Shown: piece after piece, positions 13,378 to 21,115 of the stretch
Position numbering within the stretch: the stretch's first letter is position 1
How the letters are laid out: the number at the start of each line of letters is the position of its first letter
Source of the DNA: Streptomyces dengpaensis
Lineage (GTDB): Bacteria > Actinomycetota > Actinomycetes > Streptomycetales > Streptomycetaceae
NCBI RefSeq assembly: GCF_002946835.1
Contig: NZ_CP026652.1
Span: 8,370,001 to 8,434,000 of the forward strand
DNA: 64,000 nucleotides
Reading direction: 5' to 3'
Made by a program: the position numbers and the translations under genes
Notes under the pieces: model-generated
What the model was told of the DNA's origin: nothing
Databases searched by the model: none
Seen by the model: the letters and a program-made list of their open reading frames with translations, nothing else

Positions 13378-14228
13378 CCACCGAGGAGACCGCCCAGGGC
13401 TCCGGACAGAGCCTCGGATGTCCGCTGTCCGCAGCCGTCCCGCCGGGCACCACCCCGTACGCGCACTACGCGCGCATGGACGAGCTGTTGGCGCTGCAGC
13501 ATCCGCTCAGCCCGGCGGACACCGAGCCGGGCTTCATCATCATGAGCCAGGTCAAGGAGCTGCTGTTCAAGCTGCTGCACACGGAACTCACCACCGCCCG
13601 CGACCAGTTGCACAAGGATGGGCTCGGAGACGCACTGTGGACACTACGCAGGTCGGCGCGAGTACAGCAGGTCCTGTTGGTGTCCTGGGAGACGTTCTCC
13701 GTGCTGTCACCTGTGGAATTCGCAGAGTTCCGGGACGTCCTCGGGTCGGCCTCAGGCTTCCAGTCGGCCGGCTACCGGCGGCTGGAGTTCCTCCTCGGCA
13801 ACAAGAACCCGGCGATGGCGCAGCCGCACCGGAACACGGTCGGCTACGACGCAGTGGTGAACCAACTGCACGAGCCGAGCCTGTACGACGCGGCACTCGC
13901 ACTGCTGGCCCGCCGCGGGCTGCTCATGCCGGATGACTCCCCAGCCCGGGACACCACACTGCCGTACCGGACCGGCGCGGAGGTCGAGGACGCCTGGCGG
14001 GTGGTGTACCGAAATCCGGTGCGCCACCACGACCTGCATCTGCTCGCCGAGGCACTCATGGACACCGCGGAGCAGTTCGCCCGCTGGCGCTACACGCATC
14101 TCGTCACCGTGCAGCGGATGTTGGGCGCCAAGCCGGGCACCGGCGGCACCGAGGGCGTGGCCTGGCTCGCCCGGATCAGCGAGCACCGCTTCTTCCCGGA
14201 GCTGTGGTCGGTGCGCTCGACGCTCTGA
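13374..14228 (+). CDS. kynA: Tryptophan 2,3-dioxygenase
   Basis: Heme enzyme that opens the indole ring of tryptophan to N-formylkynurenine, the committed step to the actinomycin chromophore. The 284-residue length fits bacterial TDOs. Family signatures seen: FIIMSQVKELLFKLLHTEL near residue 45-65, RYTHLVTVQRMLG, the GTGGTEG loop, and the C-terminal HRFFPELW that includes conserved aromatic and acidic positions. The start ATG overlaps the upstream formamidase stop. A second, cluster-dedicated TDO beside an NRPS is typical of actinomycin-type pathways rather than of general tryptophan catabolism. Confidence 0.95.
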   Translation: MTTEETAQGSGQSLGCPLSAAVPPGTTPYAHYARMDELLALQHPLSPADTEPGFIIMSQVKELLFKLLHTELTTARDQLHKDGLGDALWTLRRSARVQQVLLVSWETFSVLSPVEFAEFRDVLGSASGFQSAGYRRLEFLLGNKNPAMAQPHRNTVGYDAVVNQLHEPSLYDAALALLARRGLLMPDDSPARDTTLPYRTGAEVEDAWRVVYRNPVRHHDLHLLAEALMDTAEQFARWRYTHLVTVQRMLGAKPGTGGTEGVAWLARISEHRFFPELWSVRSTL

Positions 14229-14299
14229 CCCACCGGACAGGTGACGGAGAACGCCAGGGACACGGCAGACGCCGACGACACGAAAGAGAAGGAGTGCCG

Positions 14300-15562
14300 A
14301 TGGAGGGCGGGATCCCGCGCGCGGCGGCCGAGGAGTTGGACGCGGCCGATCCGCTGGCCGAGTTCCGGGAGCGGTTCGTCATCACCGATCCGGAGTTGAT
14401 CTACCTGGACGGCAACTCGCTGGGTCGGCTGCCTGCGGCCACCTCGGACCGGCTGCGCGAGGTGGTCGAGGAGGGCTGGGGCGGCGGGCTGGTGCGGTCC
14501 TGGCAGGGGTGGATCGACTGGGGCGCCCGGCTCGGCGACCGTCTTGCCGAGCACGTGCTCGGCGCCCGGCCAGGCGAGGTGGTGATCTCGGACTCGACCT
14601 CGGTCAACCTGTACAAGCTGGCCGGTGCCGCGCTGGACGCCGCGCCGGGGCTGGGCACCGTCCTGATGGACGCCGAGGACTTCCCGACCAACCGGTACGT
14701 CATGCAGGGCCTCGCCGACCAGCGCGGGCTGCGTCTGCGTCGGCTTGGCTCCGATCTCGACGGCGGCCTCGATCTCGACGTGCTGCGCTCCGCCCTGGAC
14801 CAGGACGTCGCTCTGGTGGTGCTGTCGTTGGTGTCGTACCGCAGTGGCGCGCTGCTGGACATGGCGAAGGTGAACGAACTGGCTCGCGCGGTCGGCACCC
14901 GGGTCCTGTGGGACCTGTCGCACGCGGCCGGAGCCGTCCCCATCGACCTCGCCACGACCGGCGCGGAACTCGCCGTGGGGTGCACGTACAAGTACCTCAA
15001 CGGTGGCCCGGGTTCGCCTGCCTTCCTCTTTGTGCGCCGCGAGCTGCAGGCCGGGCTGCGCCAGCCGGTGTGGGGCTGGTTCGGGCAGCGGGAGCAGTTC
15101 CGGATGGGGCCCGACTACGATCCGGTGCCGGGGATCGAGCGGTTCCTGGTGAGCACCCCGCCACTGCTGTCGCTGGCGGCGATCGATCCGGCTCTCGCCC
15201 TCGTCGAAGAGGCGGGCGTGGCGCGGATCCGGGCCAAGGGGCTGCTGCTGGGCCGGCTGGCCGACGACTTGGCGGACGCCTGGCTCACCCCGCTGGGCTT
15301 CCGGCCGGCCTCGCCGCGGACTCCGGAGCGTCGCGGTTCGCATGTGGCGCTGTACCACCCCGACGCCTGGCGGATCTGCCAGACGCTCGCCGCTGACGCG
15401 AAGGTCGTCTGCGACTACCGAGTCCCGGACCGGCTGCGAATCGGCCCGTCCCCGCTCTACACCCGGTTCACCGAGGTCTGGGACGCGCTGGCCCGCCTCC
15501 GCGAGGTCGCCGCCGGGCGCACCTATGCCTCCCACCCCGGCGATCTGGCCCGGGTGACATGA
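14300..15562 (+). CDS. kynU: Kynureninase / 3-hydroxykynureninase
   Basis: PLP-dependent hydrolase, 420 residues, that cleaves (hydroxy, methyl-)kynurenine to the anthranilate chromophore unit plus alanine. Visible family features: IYLDGNSLGRLP near the N terminus, DSTSVNLYKL, the WDLSHAAGAVP aspartate segment, and GCTYKYLNGGPGSPAF carrying the PLP lysine. ATG 14300 has AAGGAG six bases upstream, which fixes the start against a longer frame that begins inside the TDO tail. It sits between TDO and the methyltransferase, matching the route tryptophan to kynurenine to 3-hydroxy-4-methylkynurenine to 4-MHA. It is equivalent to the AcmH/AcmK hydroxykynureninases by function. Confidence 0.93.
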   Translation: MEGGIPRAAAEELDAADPLAEFRERFVITDPELIYLDGNSLGRLPAATSDRLREVVEEGWGGGLVRSWQGWIDWGARLGDRLAEHVLGARPGEVVISDSTSVNLYKLAGAALDAAPGLGTVLMDAEDFPTNRYVMQGLADQRGLRLRRLGSDLDGGLDLDVLRSALDQDVALVVLSLVSYRSGALLDMAKVNELARAVGTRVLWDLSHAAGAVPIDLATTGAELAVGCTYKYLNGGPGSPAFLFVRRELQAGLRQPVWGWFGQREQFRMGPDYDPVPGIERFLVSTPPLLSLAAIDPALALVEEAGVARIRAKGLLLGRLADDLADAWLTPLGFRPASPRTPERRGSHVALYHPDAWRICQTLAADAKVVCDYRVPDRLRIGPSPLYTRFTEVWDALARLREVAAGRTYASHPGDLARVT

Positions 15563-15627
15563 CCGTCGGCCCGGCGCGGCCCATCGCTTGCCTGAACCCT
15601 CACCACCCCACCCGATACGGAGTACCC

Positions 15628-16668
15628 ATGGCACACGCCTCCCCGCTCACCACCGACGGCCTGGTACAGATCCTGTTCGGCTCCTCGGCCTTCCAGATGC
15701 TCAACGCCGGCCGCAATCTGGGCCTGTTCCCATTGCTCCACCGGCACCCAGGCCTGACCCCGCAGGAGATCGGGCGTGAACTCGGCCTGGCGGAACGCCC
15801 GGTGCAGATCCTGCTCCTGGGCACCACCGCCCTGGGGCTGACGGCCCGTCAGGGTGACGGTTACCTCAACGCCGAGGTCCTGAAAGGCAAGTTCGAGGAC
15901 GGGACCTGGGAGATCATCGAGGACCTGATCGAGTACGAGGAGCGGATCGTCCGCCCCGCCGAGGTGGACTTCACGGAGTCGCTGCGCGAGAACACCAACG
16001 TCGGCCTGCGGCGGATCAAGGGAACCGGCACGGACCTGTACCACCGGCTGTCCGCGGACCCCGACCTTGAGCAGCTGTTCTACCGCTGCATGCGGTCCTG
16101 GTCCCGGCTGTCAAACCCCGTACTGGTCGAGCAGGCCGACTTGACCGGGGTGCGCCGGGTGCTCGACGTCGGCGGCGGTGACGGCGTGAACGCCATCGCC
16201 CTCGCACAGGCGAACCCCGGCGTCGAGTTCACCGTCCTCGACCTCGCCAGCACAGTGGAGATCGCTCGCCGCAAGATCGTCGAGCACGGCCTGGCCGACC
16301 GCATCTCCGTCCGGGCGGCCGACATCTTCGCCGACGCCTATCCGCCGGGGCACGACTGCGTGCTGTTTGCCAACCAGTTGGTGATCTGGTCGCCGCAGGA
16401 GAACGTGCGCCTGCTGCGCAAGGCCCACGCGGCCCTGCCCGACGGCGGGCGAGCGCTGGTGTTCAATGCCATGTCCGATGACAGCGGCGACGGCCCGCTG
16501 TACGCGGCCCTCGACAACGTGTATTTCGCGACCCTGCCCGCTGCGAGCAGCACCATCTACCGGTGGGGGCAGTACGAGGAGTGGTTCGCCGAGGCCGGCT
16601 TCGTGAAAGCCGAGCGGCTGCCGGGCGGCCGGTGGACGCCGCATGGCGTGATCAGCGCGGTCAAGTGA
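15628..16668 (+). CDS. SAM-dependent methyltransferase, probable 3-hydroxykynurenine 4-C-methyltransferase
   Basis: A 346-residue class I methyltransferase of the dimerising O-methyltransferase family. It has an N-terminal winged-helix dimerisation region (residues ~1-100), then the SAM-binding motif VLDVGGGDGVNAIALA (~190) and the LANQLVIWSP region. In actinomycin producers, members of this fold (AcmI/AcmL) C-methylate 3-hydroxykynurenine, and its position next to kynureninase supports that role here. ATG 15628 is preceded by GGAG, and the upstream in-frame ATG at 15559 lacks such a site. The O-methyltransferase fold does not by itself prove C-methylation; the call rests on context. Confidence 0.85.
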   Translation: MAHASPLTTDGLVQILFGSSAFQMLNAGRNLGLFPLLHRHPGLTPQEIGRELGLAERPVQILLLGTTALGLTARQGDGYLNAEVLKGKFEDGTWEIIEDLIEYEERIVRPAEVDFTESLRENTNVGLRRIKGTGTDLYHRLSADPDLEQLFYRCMRSWSRLSNPVLVEQADLTGVRRVLDVGGGDGVNAIALAQANPGVEFTVLDLASTVEIARRKIVEHGLADRISVRAADIFADAYPPGHDCVLFANQLVIWSPQENVRLLRKAHAALPDGGRALVFNAMSDDSGDGPLYAALDNVYFATLPAASSTIYRWGQYEEWFAEAGFVKAERLPGGRWTPHGVISAVK

Positions 16669-16694
16669 CGCCCCAGCGAGAACCGGAGTCGGCC

Positions 16695-17987
16695 ATGTCC
16701 CTCACTTCCCACGACGCCTCGCTGACTGGCGGGGGCGCCGCATGCCCCGCCGGTCCGCACATGATGGATCCGGATTTGCTCGGGGACCCCTTCGGCGGCT
16801 ACGGCCGACTGCGCGAACAGGGCCCCGTGGTCAAAGGCAGGTTCGTCGACGGCACCCCGGTGTGGTTCGTGACCCGTTACGACGATGTCCGCGCGGCGCT
16901 GCGCGACCCTCGGTTCGTCAACACTCCCTCCAACGTGCCGCGCGAGGGGGGCGCGGATCCGCGCGAGGGGATGATGGAGCTCCTCAAGGTCCCCGGGCAT
17001 CTGCGGGGCTATCTGCTCGGCTCCATCCTGGACAGCGACCCGCCGGACCACCCAAGGCTGCGCCGTCTGGTGACCCGGGCGTTCGCGGCCCGCCGGATCC
17101 TCGATCTGCGGCCGGACATCGAGCGGATCGCCGACCGGCTGCTGGCAGAACTGCCCCACCGGGAGGAGGACGGGGCGGTCGATCTCCTGGAGCACTTTGC
17201 ATATCCGCTGTCGATCACGGTGATCTGCGAGCTCGTCGGGATTCCGGCGGCCGACCTCGACCGGTGGCGGGAGTGGGGCGGCGACCTGGTGTCGATGCGG
17301 CCTGAACGACTGCAGCACTCCTTCCCTGTGATGATCGACTACTGCCACGAACTGATCGAGCGGCGTCGCGCCGCGCTCAGGGACGATTTGCTGAGCGAGC
17401 TGATCCGGGCTCAGGACGACGACGGCGGACGGCTCAGCGACATCGAGATGGTCACCATGATCCTCACGCTGGTGCTGGCCGGCCACGAGACGAGCGCGCA
17501 TCTGATTGGCAATGGCACCGCCGCACTGCTCACCCATCCCGACCAGCTGGTGTTGCTACGCAAGGACCCGGTGCTGCTGCCGCGCGCGGTGCACGAGTTG
17601 ATGCGCTGGTGCGGGTCGGTGCACGTGGCGCGGCTGCGCTACGCCACCGAGGACCTGGAGCTCGCCGGCACGCCCATCGCGCGCGGTGACGCGGTCCAAC
17701 TGGTGCTGGTGTCGGCCAACTTCGACCCACGCCACTACACCGACCCGGAACGCCTGGACATCACGCGTCAGCAGGACGGGCAGGCCGAGAACCATGTCGG
17801 CTTCGGCCACGGCATTCACTACTGCCTGGGTGCCACGCTGGCCCGGCAGGAAGGCGAGGCGGCCTTCGCCAAATTACTGGAGTACTACCCGGACATGGCG
17901 CTCGCAGACGGTGGCGCGGAGCTGGACCGAGCCGTGCTGCCGGGCAGCTGGCGACTGAACTCGCTTCGGCTTCGGCTTCGGCCCTGA
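16695..17987 (+). CDS. Cytochrome P450, possible actinomycin proline/4-oxoproline or kynurenine oxidase
   Basis: Soluble bacterial class I P450, 430 residues. I-helix LVLAGHETSAHL, K-helix VHELMRW with the E..R pair, and heme loop FGHGIHYCLGATLARQE with the cysteine ligand are all intact. It starts 26 bp after the methyltransferase, with CGGAG ahead of ATG 16695. Codon 394 is a TTA (17874-17876), so translation may depend on the bldA tRNA. A ferredoxin gene lies just beyond a terminator on the other strand. P450/ferredoxin pairs in actinomycin clusters are known to oxidise proline residues in X-type actinomycins, and hydroxylation of the chromophore precursor is the alternative. Substrate not decidable from sequence. 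Confidence 0.93.
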   Translation: MSLTSHDASLTGGGAACPAGPHMMDPDLLGDPFGGYGRLREQGPVVKGRFVDGTPVWFVTRYDDVRAALRDPRFVNTPSNVPREGGADPREGMMELLKVPGHLRGYLLGSILDSDPPDHPRLRRLVTRAFAARRILDLRPDIERIADRLLAELPHREEDGAVDLLEHFAYPLSITVICELVGIPAADLDRWREWGGDLVSMRPERLQHSFPVMIDYCHELIERRRAALRDDLLSELIRAQDDDGGRLSDIEMVTMILTLVLAGHETSAHLIGNGTAALLTHPDQLVLLRKDPVLLPRAVHELMRWCGSVHVARLRYATEDLELAGTPIARGDAVQLVLVSANFDPRHYTDPERLDITRQQDGQAENHVGFGHGIHYCLGATLARQEGEAAFAKLLEYYPDMALADGGAELDRAVLPGSWRLNSLRLRLRP

Positions 17988-17991
17988 CCGT

Positions 17992-18039
17992 GCTCGCAGA
18001 CAGGGGCCGCCCGACGTCGGGCGGCCCCTGTCTGCGAGC
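17992..18039. terminator. Bidirectional transcription terminator
   Basis: Perfect 48-bp palindrome (24-bp arms, centre GAC/GTC) between the convergent P450 and ferredoxin genes, with no other function apparent. Confidence 0.9.
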
Positions 18040-18065
18040 GTCTTGGAGACGGACCGGAAGGACGC

Positions 18066-18272
18066 TCAGTCGCCGGGCGGCCCGTTCCCCAAGGCGATGG
18101 CCTGCACCGGGCAGGACAGCGCTGCCTCCTGCACCTGCTGCCGCGCCGCTGTCGCAGCCCCTCCGGGCACCAACTCCGAGTACCCGTCGTCGTCCTGAGT
18201 GAACACGCCGGGCGCCGTCAGAACGCACTGCCCGGACCCTATGCATGTGTGATGGTCGATGCGGATCTGCAT
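18066..18272 (-). CDS. [3Fe-4S]-type ferredoxin
   Basis: A 68-residue electron carrier for bacterial P450s. The cysteine pattern is C-x5-C near the N terminus (CIGSGQC) and a distal CPVQAI, the three-cysteine set of [3Fe-4S] ferredoxins. It is convergent with the P450 across a shared terminator and likely reduces it. The ATG at 18272 begins the typical MQIRID-type strand, and the long open frame further upstream is the antisense of the LmbU gene. A similar ferredoxin is reported as the partner of the actinomycin 4-oxoproline synthase P450; assignment to that role is inference. Confidence 0.92.
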   Translation of the reverse strand: MQIRIDHHTCIGSGQCVLTAPGVFTQDDDGYSELVPGGAATAARQQVQEAALSCPVQAIALGNGPPGD

Positions 18273-18309
18273 GAAAGGCCGTCTCCGGTGGTCGGGCGGG
18301 CAGGGTTCG

Positions 18310-18957
18310 TCAGTCACCGAGTTCGTGCGCGGCGGCGCGGTCAAGTGCCACGAGTATCCATTCCTCGAAGTCCCCTTCGACCTTCGACGCGGCATCGCGC
18401 CAGCGCTCCACGCGATCGACGGGCACGCTGATCCTGGGCAGACTGACCCGTGCGAGCGGGGCCGCCCGATTACCTTGACGGCTCTCCCGTAGCTGGAGTC
18501 TGAGCCGGTTCCTGGACCAGCCGTGCTGCTCCGCGCGGTCGAGCCACGTGTCCGCCTGCGCGGGAGGGAGGGAGGCAACCTCGGCATGGTGGCCGAAGCT
18601 CAGGTTCTCGCGCCGTCGCCCGAGCTCGAAGTGCCGCGCCACCCAGGCGTAATTGCGCAGTGTTTGGTAGTCGAGCCCGGCGGCCTGCACTCCGGTCCGG
18701 TAGCGGTCGGCGTATCGCTCCTGGCCGTACACGAGCCAGTCGCCCAGACACCAGGCGGATGAGTCGGCGATCTGGAAGATGTGTAGTCCGGCCTTCTCCC
18801 ACCGGTCGTACGGCAGGATGGCCGGGATCTTCAGGCCGACCCGCGTGGTCAGGATCCGCCCCTGGTTATTGCTTCCGCGGCGAGCGGCCGCGTCGCCTGG
18901 TCTGCGGTCAACTGCTAAATGACTGTCACGCTGGCGGTACTTGGCGATTTGCTGCAC
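18310..18957 (-). CDS. LmbU-family cluster-situated transcriptional regulator
   Basis: A 215-residue regulator of the LmbU family, best known from the lincomycin cluster and present in actinomycin clusters. Characteristic segments: SSAWCLGDWLVYGQERYADRY, LDYQTLRNYAWVARHFE, LSFGHHAEVA and GWSRNRLRLQLR. It lies upstream of the ferredoxin on the same strand, 37 bp apart, so they may be co-transcribed. Codon 14 is TTA (18916-18918), in the N-terminal part where bldA-dependent control is most effective, so the regulator and hence the cluster may be developmentally gated. The ATG at 18957 is assumed; the first 30 residues are poorly conserved and a later start is possible, which would exclude the TTA. 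Confidence 0.9.
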   Translation of the reverse strand: MQQIAKYRQRDSHLAVDRRPGDAAARRGSNNQGRILTTRVGLKIPAILPYDRWEKAGLHIFQIADSSAWCLGDWLVYGQERYADRYRTGVQAAGLDYQTLRNYAWVARHFELGRRRENLSFGHHAEVASLPPAQADTWLDRAEQHGWSRNRLRLQLRESRQGNRAAPLARVSLPRISVPVDRVERWRDAASKVEGDFEEWILVALDRAAAHELGD

Positions 18958-19185
18958 GAGCTTTCCCCCTGGAATTGAGCCATTGCCAAATCTGGTACCA
19001 GTCGGTCAGCGGCCGAGGACCGTGAAAGGTCATCAGCCCAAAAAACCGTAGATCACCGATCGATGTATCGTCAATGATCATTTCCGGACGGGTTGTGACC
19101 GGTTCGGCCGTAAAGGCGCCCACGGTTGACACGCTCGCGCGTCGGTGGTTTCGAAACCCCTGGGCAACCCCACACGTCCGGGCCG

Positions 19186-20034
19186 TTATGGTGCGGACGG
19201 GGTCGCGTGGGTCGGGCTGCCGAAGTTAGATCGCTCGGCTGCATCGATGCCATCAAGGATCAATTCCAAGCCAACCCGGAATGCTTCCTTGGCCTCCCGC
19301 TCCAAATACGGTACGACGTCACCCGACTCCTCCTCTGCGACATCGACGGCGGCAGCGGTCGCGTGCGTTTCCAGCGCCGCCAGCGCTGGGAAGCGCTCGG
19401 CGAAGTCTGGCGCCACCTCTGTGAGCAGGGTGGTGCGCACCGCCCACCATTCCTCGTCGGACACCCCGGTCTCCGGCGCGGCCTGCCGGTGCTCCGCGGC
19501 AACCCGGGCCATGCCCCGGATGAACTGGAACAGCACGGCGATAGCCCGGCGGATCTTCAACGGTTCCAGGTCGATTCCACCGAGGGTCCGCACCACCGTC
19601 TCCAGTTGCGTGTATTCACCGGGCCCGAGTACCGGCCTGGCTTGGGAGACCTGCAGCACCCATGGGTGTCGCAGGTAGAACGCCCATGTGTCGTCCGCCC
19701 AGGCGGTGATCGCCACGCGCCATCCCGCGCCGGTGTCGTACTCGGTGGGCAACTCGGCCAGGACCTGGTCGTGCATGAGGTCGACCAGTTCACTCTTGCT
19801 AGGCACGTAGGTGTAGAGCGCCATGGCGGTCCGTCCTAGACAGGCCCCCACCGCCCGCATCGACAGGGCTGCCATCCCTTGCTCTTCGGCGACCGCGATG
19901 CCCGCGGCCACGATTGTGTCGACGTCGAGTCCCGGCTTGGGCCCGGGTGCGGCTCTGGTGCCCCCGGAATCGGCTGAGCGCCAGAGCAGATCCATCGAGC
20001 GGCGGGCATCACCCTGTCCGGCAAAAACAACCAC
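19186..20034 (-). CDS. TetR-family regulator (TetR_C_1 type)
   Basis: A 282-residue repressor. An N-terminal helix-turn-helix (GMAALSMRAVGACLGRTAMALYTYVPSKSELVDLMHD, ~55-95) is followed by the all-alpha ligand domain of tetracycline-repressor-like proteins. The GTG start at 20034 is supported by AAGGAG about 8 bp upstream. It is divergent from the flavoprotein and exporter genes, and two related dyads occupy the shared 114-bp promoter region. It probably represses both directions and responds to the antibiotic or an intermediate. Its place in the actinomycin cluster suggests export/resistance control; the ligand is unknown. Confidence 0.88.
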   Translation of the reverse strand: MVVFAGQGDARRSMDLLWRSADSGGTRAAPGPKPGLDVDTIVAAGIAVAEEQGMAALSMRAVGACLGRTAMALYTYVPSKSELVDLMHDQVLAELPTEYDTGAGWRVAITAWADDTWAFYLRHPWVLQVSQARPVLGPGEYTQLETVVRTLGGIDLEPLKIRRAIAVLFQFIRGMARVAAEHRQAAPETGVSDEEWWAVRTTLLTEVAPDFAERFPALAALETHATAAAVDVAEEESGDVVPYLEREAKEAFRVGLELILDGIDAAERSNFGSPTHATPSAP

Positions 20035-20043
20035 CTTGCAACT

Positions 20044-20092
20044 CCTTACTGCATAAAGTAACCTCGCCCAGGCATCTCCTTACGCTGTAAGG
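20044..20092. promoter_or_regulatory. Probable TetR operator pair in a divergent promoter
   Basis: Two related dyads: CCTTAC-GCT-GTAAGG at 20078-20092 (perfect) and CTTACTGCATAAAGTAA at 20045-20061 (TTACT/AGTAA arms). They lie between the TetR start (20034) and the flavoprotein start (20149), where an autoregulatory operator is expected. Confidence 0.7.
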
Positions 20093-20148
20093 ATATCAGG
20101 CGGACGCGGTCCGTCCTTGGGATGCCCGGCACTCTTGGAAGGTTTTCG

Positions 20149-21036
20149 ATGGCAGAGCTCCCTGTTTCATTCATCCAGGTCACCGACATCACACACGTCA
20201 CACCGCGCATGGCCCGAGTGACGTTCGACGCCGACCAAATCGACGACTCCGTCGGCCACGCGCCGGACCAGCAGGTCAAGCTCTGCTTCCCGCGGTCAGG
20301 TCAGCGACTGCCCGTCCTGCCGGAACAGGGAGACGACGCGACGAGCTGGTACCAGGCATTTCTGGCCATTCCGGAGAGCGAACGGCCGTGGATGCGCAGC
20401 TTCACCATCCGCCGACGCCGACCGGGCACGAACACAGTCGAAATCGACTTCGTTCTGCACGGGGACACCGGCCCCGCTACCAGCTGGGCCGGTTCCGCCC
20501 GACCCGGTAGTCAGCTGGGCATGGTCGGCCCGTCGGCGATCTACTCCGCGCCTGTCTCCCTGACGGACTCGATCGCGAACTCCGAATGGCTCCTCCTCGC
20601 CGGCGACGAGACCGCGTTGCCTGCCATCGGCACCCTGCTGGAGGCCCTGCCCGAGGGAGCCCATGCCCTGGCCTTCATCGAAGTCGCCGACGCCGCCGAG
20701 CGGCAGAACTTCGAGACCGTCGGGAACACCACCGTTAACTGGCTGTACCGCGAGGGAACTCCGGCCGGCCAGAGCGACATGCTGATCGACGCGGTACGCA
20801 ACGCCGAGTTTCTCCCTGGCCGCCCGTTCGCTTGGCTGGCCGGCGAGTCAGGCGCCGTCCGGGCGCTCCGCCGTCATCTGGTCAACGACCGAGGGCTGGA
20901 TAAGCGGTCGATCGACTTCAGCGGGTACTGGCGGTTCAAGCTGACCCAGGACGACGCGCCGACCACGGAGGACATGGCCGAGGCGCAGGAGCGGCTCGCG
21001 GAGTTTCAGGCCGCCGCCGACGGCCGTCCGGAATGA
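20149..21036 (+). CDS. Siderophore-interacting protein (SIP) family FAD/NAD(P)H flavoprotein
   Basis: A 295-residue flavoprotein of the SIP/FAD-binding-9 family. RSFTIRRRRPGTNTVEIDFVLHG (~85-110) carries the FAD-binding R-x-F/Y-T pattern, LLAGDETALPAIGTLLE (~143-160) the pyridine nucleotide part, and GESGAVRALRRHL the C-terminal domain. ATG 20149 follows GGAAGG by 7 bp. It sits between the TetR regulator and the exporter/resistance genes. Family members reduce ferric siderophores. In an actinomycin cluster it might instead act on a quinonoid or phenoxazinone intermediate or the drug, which is speculative. Confidence 0.85.
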   Translation: MAELPVSFIQVTDITHVTPRMARVTFDADQIDDSVGHAPDQQVKLCFPRSGQRLPVLPEQGDDATSWYQAFLAIPESERPWMRSFTIRRRRPGTNTVEIDFVLHGDTGPATSWAGSARPGSQLGMVGPSAIYSAPVSLTDSIANSEWLLLAGDETALPAIGTLLEALPEGAHALAFIEVADAAERQNFETVGNTTVNWLYREGTPAGQSDMLIDAVRNAEFLPGRPFAWLAGESGAVRALRRHLVNDRGLDKRSIDFSGYWRFKLTQDDAPTTEDMAEAQERLAEFQAAADGRPE

Positions 21037-21042
21037 ACCACG

Positions 21043-21075
21043 CGGAGGGGCCCAGCACTCGGCTGGGCCCCTCCG
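21043..21075 (+). terminator. Intrinsic terminator hairpin
   Basis: Perfect inverted repeat with 14-bp arms and ACTCG loop just after the SIP gene stop, separating it from the ABC exporter genes. Confidence 0.8.
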
Positions 21076-21115
21076 TGACTCGACCGAAAAGCGGTAGACA
21101 CGAAAGAAGGATCTC

